From positions 1 to 5,199 of the forward strand of contig JAITSR010000403.1 in NCBI GenBank assembly GCA_031287655.1: a stretch of DNA of 5,199 nt. Reading direction: 5' to 3'. The stretch comes from Clostridiales bacterium. GTDB taxonomy: Bacteria > Bacillota > Clostridia > WRLR01. Positions within the stretch are counted from its first letter, which is position 1. Each line of letters opens with the position of its first letter. Shown here in pieces: positions 1 to 4,827 of this stretch. The notes below the pieces were generated by a model. The model saw only the letters and a program-made list of their open reading frames with translations. It had not been told where the DNA came from and did no database searches. A program made the position numbers and the translations under genes.

Positions 1-1185
1 ATGGGTGACGACAATAAAACGGCATGGGGCCGCGCGATCCCCTTCCGCGAGCGGATCATTCGGGACTTTTCCGCGATCGTGGGCATAGACAGCCCCTCGC
101 TCGGGGAGCGGGAGATGGCGGGGCTCTTAAAAAAAATGCTCGAGGCGGACGGCTTTTCCGTTGCGGAGGACGGCGCGGCCGCTCCGGCGGGCGGCGTCTG
201 CGGCAACCTGATCGCGTCGCTCGCGGGGGATGCCGCGCTCCCGGCTGTCGCCCTGCTCGCCCATATGGACACGGTCGGGCCGTGCGCCGGAAAAAAATGC
301 GTCGTCGACGGCGACCTTCTGCGCTCGGACGGCACGACGATTCTCGGCGGGGACGACGCGGCGGGTATTGTGATCGCGCTCGAAACGGCGCGCCGCGTGC
401 GCGAGGCCGGGATTCGGCATGGAGACATTCTGATCATTCTGACGATCGCGGAGGAGATCGGGCTCATCGGGGCAAAGCACTTGGACTGGGACCTTGTGCG
501 GGCCGCAACGCAGTCCGGCGGACTCCCGCGCTTTTGCTTTGTGTTTGACAGCAGTATGCCGGTCGGCGCGGTCGTCGCCAAAGCGCCGACGCACAAAAAC
601 GTCCGGATCACGGTCACGGGCAGGGCGGCGCACGCCGGAATCGAACCGGAGCGGGGGATCAGCGCGATCGCCGCGCTCGCGGAAGCGATCGGCGCAATGC
701 CGCTCGGCAGGATCGACATCGAAACGACCGCGAACATCGGCAAAATCGAAGGCGGGTCCGCGCAAAACGTCGTCTGCGGGAAGGCGACGGCGTGGGGCGA
801 GGCGCGCAGCATCGACCCGAAAAAACTCGCGGCGCAGCTTTCGCAAATGCGGGCGTGTCTTGACGCCGCGTGCAAGCGACGCGGCGCGGTCTTTGAATTT
901 GAGGAGGACCTGCGCTACGAGGGTTTTACGCTCGATCCGGACTGCGACATCCTCCGGCTGCTCGACCGGGCGGCGCGTCTCTGCCTCAAAAAACCGCTTG
1001 AGCTCCGGGCGACCGGCGGCGGGAGCGACGCGAACGTACTGAACGGCATCGGTATCCCGACGGCGAACCTGCCGGCCGGGATGCACGCGGTACACAGCAC
1101 GGAAGAATACGCCGACCTCCGGGAGATCGACGGGGTGACGGAGTTGATGGTTCAGGTGTTTCGGGAACTCGCGGGCGGAAACTGA
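1..1185 (+). CDS. Peptidase T-like M20 family zinc metallopeptidase
   Basis: This is a cytosolic di-zinc aminopeptidase-type hydrolase of the M20 family, closest by motif to the peptidase T-like group, which removes N-terminal residues from short peptides. The expected metal-site residues are visible: H88 and D90 in AHMDT, D118 in GGDDAAG (bridging aspartate), E151 (catalytic base) and E152 in AEEIG, D183 in FVFDSS, and H365 in the C-terminal AVHS. H211 in GRAAHAG lies in the inserted dimerisation domain (about residues 198-305). GGGSDAN at 339-345 and GIPTANLPAG at 351-360 are further family signatures. The length of 394 residues suits the family. The ATG is the first base of the window, so no ribosome binding site can be seen and the true start could lie upstream; the family core begins near residue 16. 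The exact substrate is not predictable: tripeptidase activity is possible, but related M20 hydrolases look similar. Stop TGA at 1183-1185. Confidence 0.9.
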   Translation: MGDDNKTAWGRAIPFRERIIRDFSAIVGIDSPSLGEREMAGLLKKMLEADGFSVAEDGAAAPAGGVCGNLIASLAGDAALPAVALLAHMDTVGPCAGKKCVVDGDLLRSDGTTILGGDDAAGIVIALETARRVREAGIRHGDILIILTIAEEIGLIGAKHLDWDLVRAATQSGGLPRFCFVFDSSMPVGAVVAKAPTHKNVRITVTGRAAHAGIEPERGISAIAALAEAIGAMPLGRIDIETTANIGKIEGGSAQNVVCGKATAWGEARSIDPKKLAAQLSQMRACLDAACKRRGAVFEFEEDLRYEGFTLDPDCDILRLLDRAARLCLKKPLELRATGGGSDANVLNGIGIPTANLPAGMHAVHSTEEYADLREIDGVTELMVQVFRELAGGN

Positions 1186-1219
1186 GACGTATCCCGCGCG
1201 CGTGATAAATTCGACGCAA

Positions 1220-1249
1220 AATATTGTGCGGTCAAATGATGTGCGGTCA
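1220..1249. repeat. Two tandem 15-bp repeats upstream of pfk, possible operator
   Basis: Two adjacent 15-bp units, AATATTGTGCGGTCA (1220-1234) and AATGATGTGCGGTCA (1235-1249), match at 13 of 15 positions, and TGTGCGGTCA is identical in both. They are flanked by a looser pair, GACGCAAAATAT at 1213-1224 and GACGTAAAAATAT at 1250-1262. They lie in the 111-bp AT-richer spacer between the peptidase and pfk, 48 bp before the pfk start. No convincing -35/-10 pair was found in this spacer. Head-to-tail units in front of a glycolytic gene could be a regulator binding site, but the regulator is unknown and this role is inferred from position only. Confidence 0.5.
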
Positions 1250-1296
1250 GACGTAAAAATATAGAGCGAATAACAGAAAAGTCGGAGGGATTTTGT

Positions 1297-2388
1297 ATGG
1301 GGAACAAAAAGATAGGGGTAATGACGGGCGGGGGCGACTGTCCGGGCTTGAACGCGGTGATCCGCGCGGTCGTAAAGACGGCGATCCGAAAGTACGACTA
1401 TGAGGTAGTCGGCTTCCGGGACGGCTACCGCGGTCTCGTGAAAAACGACTACATGCCTCTGACGGAGAGGAACGTGTCCGGTATTCTGGACAGAGGCGGC
1501 ACGATCCTCGGCTCGTCGAACCGTGACAACCCGTTCAAATTTTTGATCGAGAAGAACGGGCAGTTCGAGGAGCGCGACATGTCGGAGCGCGTGATTGAGA
1601 ACATCAGCATCCACGAGATTGACGCGATGGTCTTTATCGGCGGGGACGGAACGCTCACGAGCGCGCGCGACTTCTACAACATGGGCGTGAACGCGGTCGG
1701 CGTGCCAAAGACAATCGACAACGACCTGAGCTACACGGAGACGACGTTCGGCTTCGCGACCGCCGTCGACACCGCGACCGACGCGATCGACAAGCTCCAC
1801 AGCACCGCGGAGTCGCACCACCGCGTGATGATCCTCGAGGTCATGGGCAGGAGCGCGGGCTGGATCGCCCTGCACGCGGGGATCGCGGGAGGCGCGGATG
1901 TAATTCTGATCCCGGAGATACCCTATAAGCTCGACAATGTCGTCAAGAGCCTCCAGCGCCGCAAGAACCTCGGAAAGAGCTTTAGCATCGTCGTCGTGGC
2001 CGAAGGCGCAAAGCCCGAGGGCGGCGACATCGTCGTGAGCAAGATCGTTGAAAACAGCCCGGACCCGGTGCGGCTCGGCGGGATCGGGAACAAGGTCGGC
2101 AGCGACATTGAGACAATCATGGGGATCGAGACGCGCGTCACGGTGCTCGGGCATCTGCAGCGCGGGGGCCGCACGAACGCGGCGGACCGCGTGCTTTCGA
2201 CGCGCTACGGCGTCGCGGCCGTCGACCTCGTACACGCCGAGAAATTTGGCCAGATGGTCTGTCTGAAGGGCTCGGAGATCAGCTCGGTGTCGATCGCGGA
2301 CGCCGTCGGCACGATCAAAAACGTCGACGTGGACGGCGAGCTGATCCGGACCGCAAAGAGCGTGGGGATCGAGTTCGGCGCGGAGTGA
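1297..2388 (+). CDS. pfkA: 6-phosphofructokinase, group III (mixed-substrate) type
   Basis: Phosphorylates fructose 6-phosphate to fructose 1,6-bisphosphate, the committed step of glycolysis, in the cytosol. Visible landmarks are the phosphoryl-donor loop GGGDCPGLNAVIR (11-23), GGDGT at 115-119, PKTIDND at 137-143 with D141 as the expected catalytic base, MGR at 183-185, VAEG with E236, and GHLQRGG at 285-291 for sugar-phosphate binding. Residues G118 and K138 correspond to E. coli positions 104 and 124. Glycine at the first favours ATP, while lysine at the second is usual in PPi-dependent enzymes; this combination marks the group III enzymes. ATP is the more likely donor, but this is inference. 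At 363 residues it is longer than the roughly 320-residue allosteric bacterial type, as is normal for group III. The ATG is supported by GGAGGG at 1284-1289 with a 7-nt spacer. Stop TGA at 2386-2388; no terminator-like hairpin follows. Confidence 0.96.
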   Translation: MGNKKIGVMTGGGDCPGLNAVIRAVVKTAIRKYDYEVVGFRDGYRGLVKNDYMPLTERNVSGILDRGGTILGSSNRDNPFKFLIEKNGQFEERDMSERVIENISIHEIDAMVFIGGDGTLTSARDFYNMGVNAVGVPKTIDNDLSYTETTFGFATAVDTATDAIDKLHSTAESHHRVMILEVMGRSAGWIALHAGIAGGADVILIPEIPYKLDNVVKSLQRRKNLGKSFSIVVVAEGAKPEGGDIVVSKIVENSPDPVRLGGIGNKVGSDIETIMGIETRVTVLGHLQRGGRTNAADRVLSTRYGVAAVDLVHAEKFGQMVCLKGSEISSVSIADAVGTIKNVDVDGELIRTAKSVGIEFGAE

Positions 2389-2414
2389 GAGAGCGAGCGG
2401 ACTGCGAGCGACAG

Positions 2415-2443
2415 GTGACATTCGCGCGCGCGTGCGGTATAAT
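2415..2443 (+). promoter_or_regulatory. Sigma-70/sigma-A-type promoter for the DUF2156 gene
   Basis: GTGACA (2415-2420) matches the TTGACA -35 consensus at 5 of 6 positions. It is separated by exactly 17 bp from a perfect TATAAT -10 box (2438-2443). The predicted transcription start is near 2450, giving a leader of about 50 nt before the ATG at 2504. An AT-rich stretch (TTATTAATATTAT) follows the -10 box within otherwise very GC-rich DNA. This makes the DUF2156 gene an independent transcription unit, although read-through from pfk is also possible. Confidence 0.75.
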
Positions 2444-2467
2444 TATTAATATTATCATTCGCGCGCG
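2419..2467. repeat. 12-bp direct repeats bracketing the -10 box
   Basis: CATTCGCGCGCG occurs at 2419-2430 and again at 2456-2467, 37 bp apart start to start. The first copy lies in the -35/-10 spacer, overlapping the end of the -35 box, and the second just downstream of the expected transcription start. The CGCGCGCG core is self-complementary, so the two copies can also pair as an inverted repeat around the -10 region. The arrangement would suit a repressor that blocks the promoter, but alternating CG tracts also arise easily in GC-rich DNA. Confidence 0.4.
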
Positions 2468-2503
2468 GCGGAGACGCTGCCGCGCCAATATCTGGGGGTT
2501 TTT

Positions 2504-3589
2504 ATGGGAGAGGCAAGCCGCTGTACTTTATGTGAACGGGAAAACACGGAAACACTGGGAACCATCGAAACAGACAGCGCCGCGCCCAACTCGGCGGGGC
2601 CGGCTGCCAATCCGGCCAATCTGGGCGCGGCGCAGACGATTGATGCCGCCGTCGGGGTCGACGTGGACAGCGTGGACCTCAGCGAGTTTAAGGCGGTCGA
2701 GGTCTCCGACAAGGAAGCTTTTGGCGAGTTGTTCCGCGCCGTCAATCCGCAAATCTCCGACCTGACGTTCTCCAACATCATGATGTGGCGGGAGATGATC
2801 CACTTTCGCACCGCGTGGGTCGACGGTTTTTTGATTTTGCTCGCGCTTCCGCGCAAATACCCGCCCTATGCGTACGCGCCGATCGGGGACGTCGCAGGGA
2901 ACCCCGGCGGTTTTGCCCGCGCGGTCGAATGGATCACCGCTTTTTTTCGGCGCAACGGCTGGGCGCCGTGCTTTCGCTGCGTCCCGCGGGACGTCGTTCC
3001 CGCGCTCACGCGGCAGTTTCGTTCGTGCCGCTGCGAGGAGGACCGCGACTTTTTTGACTATGTCTACCTCGCGAGCGACCTAATTGGACTTCGAGGGAAA
3101 AAATTCGACGGCAAACGCAACCATATCAACAAATTCCGGAAACTCTACGAGTTCGAGTACGAGACGCTGACGCCCGCGCATATTGACGATTGCCTGCGAA
3201 TCATGTATGATCGTTGCGTAGAGAACGACTGCGACTGCCTGCGCGGGGAGGACTACGCCTGCGACCGGAAGCCCAGCACGGAACTGCTCGAGCATTTTGG
3301 CGAGCTCGACTGCAAAGGCGCGATCGTCAAGGTCAACGGACGCTATGAGGCGTTTACGGTCGGCGAGGCGCTGAACCGCGACACCGCCGTAATCTACATC
3401 GAAAAGGCCAACGCCGAAATTCAGGGCCTGTATACCTACATCAACCAGCAGTTCTGCGAGCGCGAATGGCAGGGCATGACGTACATCAACCGCGAGGAGG
3501 ACGAAGGCGTCCCGGGGCTGCGCAAAGCCAAACTCTCGTACCACCCGGAGCGGCTGATCGAAAAGTTCACGGTGACGTGCGGCGCGTAG
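2504..3589 (+). CDS. DUF2156 (phosphatidylglycerol lysyltransferase C-terminal-like) protein, function unknown
   Basis: The body of this 361-residue protein resembles soluble DUF2156/COG4866 proteins, built from GNAT-like folds related to the C-terminal aminoacyl-transfer domain of MprF. Typical segments are the start-of-core VDLSEFKAVEVSDKEAF (57-73), SDLTFSNIMMW (85-95), PPYAYAPIG (120-128), DYVYLASDLIGLRGKKFDGK (185-204) with RNHINKF (205-211), and near the C-terminus TYINREEDEGVPGLRKAK (326-343) with LSYHPERLIEKF. There is no membrane domain or signal peptide, so it is not a full MprF and probably acts in the cytosol. The substrate is unknown; aminoacyl-tRNA-dependent transfer is only a family-level guess. 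Residues 1-56 are Ala/Asn/Asp/Pro-rich and probably not part of the conserved fold. The ATG has a modest GGGGG (2494-2498) five bases upstream; GTG codons at 2663 and 2672 are alternative starts without a good ribosome binding site. The protein has 14 cysteines, including CxxC at 7-10 and 156-159 and CxC at 175-177 and 243-245. Confidence 0.82.
   Translation: MGEASRCTLCERENTETLGTIETDSAAPNSAGPAANPANLGAAQTIDAAVGVDVDSVDLSEFKAVEVSDKEAFGELFRAVNPQISDLTFSNIMMWREMIHFRTAWVDGFLILLALPRKYPPYAYAPIGDVAGNPGGFARAVEWITAFFRRNGWAPCFRCVPRDVVPALTRQFRSCRCEEDRDFFDYVYLASDLIGLRGKKFDGKRNHINKFRKLYEFEYETLTPAHIDDCLRIMYDRCVENDCDCLRGEDYACDRKPSTELLEHFGELDCKGAIVKVNGRYEAFTVGEALNRDTAVIYIEKANAEIQGLYTYINQQFCEREWQGMTYINREEDEGVPGLRKAKLSYHPERLIEKFTVTCGA
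2577..2633. repeat. Two-tier 57-nt palindrome inside the DUF2156 gene
   Basis: A perfect 12-bp inverted repeat, GCGCCGCGCCCA (2577-2588) and TGGGCGCGGCGC (2622-2633), encloses a second perfect 6-bp one, GGCCGG (2598-2603) and CCGGCC (2612-2617), with an 8-nt loop. No T-tract follows, so it is not an intrinsic terminator. GCCAATC is also directly repeated at 2606-2612 and 2615-2621, giving the Ala-Asn-rich peptide. It falls wholly within the non-conserved N-terminal extension (about residues 25-44). It could be an in-frame palindromic element, an mRNA structure affecting translation, or part of an untranslated leader if the real start is further downstream. Confidence 0.65.
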
Positions 3590-3611
3590 GCCGCATCGCG
3601 GCATTATTTTT
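3590..3611 (+). terminator. Short intrinsic terminator after the DUF2156 gene
   Basis: GCCGC (3590-3594), loop ATC and GCGGC (3598-3602) form a short GC-only stem starting at the base after the stop codon, followed by ATTATTTTT (3603-3611). The stem is only 5 bp, so termination is probably partial. The left arm can instead pair with TGCGGC at 3578-3583 inside the end of the gene. Confidence 0.45.
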
Positions 3612-3612
3612 G

Positions 3613-3621
3613 TGTAATAAT
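3613..3621 (+). promoter_or_regulatory. Possible extended -10 promoter for gap
   Basis: TGT directly followed by AATAAT (5 of 6 to TATAAT) fits an extended -10 element, with the rest of the spacer very AT-rich (3603-3633). No recognisable -35 box sits 16-18 bp upstream, where the terminator hairpin lies. Transcription would start near 3628 and give a leader of about 24 nt carrying the ribosome binding site. An alternative TATAAG at 3629-3634 is too close to the ribosome binding site to be useful. Confidence 0.35.
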
Positions 3622-3651
3622 AAAAAAATATAAGTAGCGGGAGGGTAAAAA

Positions 3652-4662
3652 ATGAGCATTAAGGTAGGCATTAACGGATTTGGACGTATCGGCAGGCTTG
3701 TGTTTCGGGCGGCGCTTGAAAACCCGGCCATCGAAGTGACCGGCATCAACGATCCCTTCATCGACCTCGAGTACATGACATACATGCTGAAATACGACAC
3801 AATCCACGGCAGGTTCGGGGGCACGGTCGCAACGAAGGACGGAAAGCTGGTCGTCAACGGCAAGAGCATTGCGGTGTTCGCGGAGCGTGACCCCGCGGCG
3901 ATCAAATGGTCGTCCTGCGGCGCGGAATACGTCGTCGAGTCGACGGGCGTGTTCACAACGACGGAAAAGGCCTCGGCGCACTTCACGGGCGGGGCGAAAA
4001 AAGTCGTGATCAGCGCGCCGTCCAACGACGCCCCGATGTTTGTCATGGGCGTGAATCAGGATAAGTACACAAAGGACATGAAGGTCGTCTCGAACGCCTC
4101 TTGTACGACGAACTGTCTGGCCCCGCTCGCGAAAGTCATCAACGACAATTTTGGCATTATTGAAGGTCTGATGACGACCGTCCACGCGACGACCGCGACG
4201 CAAAAGACCGTCGACGGCCCGTCCTCGAAGGACTGGCGCGGAGGCCGCGCGGCTGCCGGCAACATCATCCCGTCCTCGACCGGCGCGGCAAAAGCCGTCG
4301 GCAAAGTAATCCCCGAGCTGAACGGCAAGCTGACCGGTATGTCAATGCGCGTGCCGACGCTGGACGTCTCGGTCGTCGACCTCACGGTCCGTCTGGAAAA
4401 AGGCGCGACATACGACGAGATCAAGGCCGCTGTGAAGAAGGCCGCCGAGGGCGAGCTCAAGGGTATTTTGGACTATACGGAAGAAGACGTCGTGTCGTCC
4501 GATTTCATCACCGACCCGCACACGTCGATCTTCGACGCGAAGGCCGGTATCTCGCTGAACGATCACTTCGTCAAGCTCGTGTCGTGGTATGACAACGAGT
4601 GGGGCTATTCCAACAAGGTCGTCGACCTGATCGCGCATATGGCCGCAGTCGACGCGAAGTAA
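3652..4662 (+). CDS. gap: Glyceraldehyde-3-phosphate dehydrogenase, type I, NAD-dependent
   Basis: Cytosolic glycolytic enzyme that oxidises glyceraldehyde 3-phosphate with phosphate and NAD to 1,3-bisphosphoglycerate. The NAD-binding loop GFGRIG (9-14) and the ND pair at N33-D34, which contacts the adenine ribose and favours NAD over NADP, are in the first domain. The active-site signature SNASCTTNC (147-155) has the nucleophile C151, and H178 in TTVHATT activates it. R233 (phosphate binding) and N315 in WYDNEWGYS (nicotinamide contact) are present. The full length of 336 residues is standard. The ATG is fixed by GGGAGGG (3639-3645) with a 6-nt spacer. The segments VDGPSSKDWRGGR (187-199) and INDPF are of the E. 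coli GapA/eukaryotic kind rather than the DLRRAR form common in Gram-positive GapA. No cggR-type regulator gene precedes it here. It is followed by a terminator hairpin and then pgk, encoding the next pathway step. Confidence 0.97.
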   Translation: MSIKVGINGFGRIGRLVFRAALENPAIEVTGINDPFIDLEYMTYMLKYDTIHGRFGGTVATKDGKLVVNGKSIAVFAERDPAAIKWSSCGAEYVVESTGVFTTTEKASAHFTGGAKKVVISAPSNDAPMFVMGVNQDKYTKDMKVVSNASCTTNCLAPLAKVINDNFGIIEGLMTTVHATTATQKTVDGPSSKDWRGGRAAAGNIIPSSTGAAKAVGKVIPELNGKLTGMSMRVPTLDVSVVDLTVRLEKGATYDEIKAAVKKAAEGELKGILDYTEEDVVSSDFITDPHTSIFDAKAGISLNDHFVKLVSWYDNEWGYSNKVVDLIAHMAAVDAK

Positions 4663-4700
4663 GAAAATCAAAGGGTAAATAAAAGGACGGCAAGGGGGGG

Positions 4701-4731
4701 CATCGGTTTCCGTGGCGGAGGCCGATGTTTT
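4701..4731 (+). terminator. Intrinsic terminator or attenuator between gap and pgk
   Basis: CATCGGTTTCCG (4701-4712) pairs over its full 12 bases with CGGAGGCCGATG (4716-4727) around a TGG loop; ten pairs are Watson-Crick and two are adjacent U-G wobbles. TTTT follows (4728-4731), then CCCG and another TTTT (4736-4739). A run of seven G (4694-4700) precedes the stem and could add wobble pairs with the T-tract. The T-tract is short and interrupted, so partial read-through into pgk is plausible. The hairpin begins 39 nt after the gap stop codon. Confidence 0.7.
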
Positions 4732-4740
4732 CCCGTTTTG

Positions 4741-4805
4741 GCGGCGGCGGCGGGCGACCCGCAGACCGCCCGCAGACGGGCTCGCCCCGCAGGCATGGCC
4801 GCCGC
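4741..4805 (+). other. GC-rich structured leader upstream of pgk
   Basis: The stretch between the terminator and the pgk ribosome binding site is almost pure G+C and rich in complementary arms. GCGGCGGC (4741-4748) pairs with GCCGCCGC (4798-4805) to enclose the region. Inside it GCGGGCG (4750-4756) pairs with CGCCCGC (4767-4773) around a 10-nt loop, and CGGG (4777-4780) with CCCG (4786-4789). CCCGCAG occurs three times (4758, 4769 and 4786). No promoter-like -10 box is visible between 4732 and 4805, so pgk may depend on read-through from gap. A regulatory RNA role is inference; no known riboswitch class is recognised. Confidence 0.4.
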
Positions 4806-4827
4806 ACATATTTTAAGGAGGCAATTT

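Noticed and set aside
24..548. + strand open frame overlapping the peptidase gene
   Set aside because: Arg/Gly-rich out-of-frame translation of the peptidase with no family motif.
1170..1198. CGCGGG/CCCGCG hairpin at the end of the peptidase gene
   Set aside because: A 6-bp stem with a 17-nt loop and no T-tract; not a convincing terminator.
1204..1265. Possible promoter boxes before pfk (GATAAA, TCAAAT, TATAGA)
   Set aside because: None reaches more than 4 of 6 matches with a -35 box at 16-18 bp, so no promoter is called.
1186..1296. CRISPR-like array from the tandem repeats
   Set aside because: Only two 15-bp units with no spacers and no cas genes in the window.
127..2421. 764-codon open frame on the - strand
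   Set aside because: It lies opposite the M20 peptidase and PFK genes, both supported by catalytic motifs, and runs across their spacer. Its product is Arg/Asp/His/Val-rich with no domain, as expected from the complement of GC-rich coding DNA.
2385..2765. 126-codon GTG-start frame overlapping the pfk stop
   Set aside because: It runs through the promoter and the start of the DUF2156 gene in another frame, is Arg/Pro/Ser-rich, and has no ribosome binding site of its own.
2504..3589. Full MprF lysylphosphatidylglycerol synthase
   Set aside because: There is no multi-pass membrane flippase domain and the protein is much too short; only the soluble C-terminal-type domain is present.
3604..4203. 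199- and 159-codon - strand frames opposite gap
   Set aside because: They are complements of well-recognised GAPDH coding sequence with no motifs; the gap frame is certain.
4342..4809. - strand frames covering the gap end and the pgk leader
   Set aside because: They cross the gap 3' end, the terminator hairpin and the GC-rich leader; the composition is typical of shadow frames.
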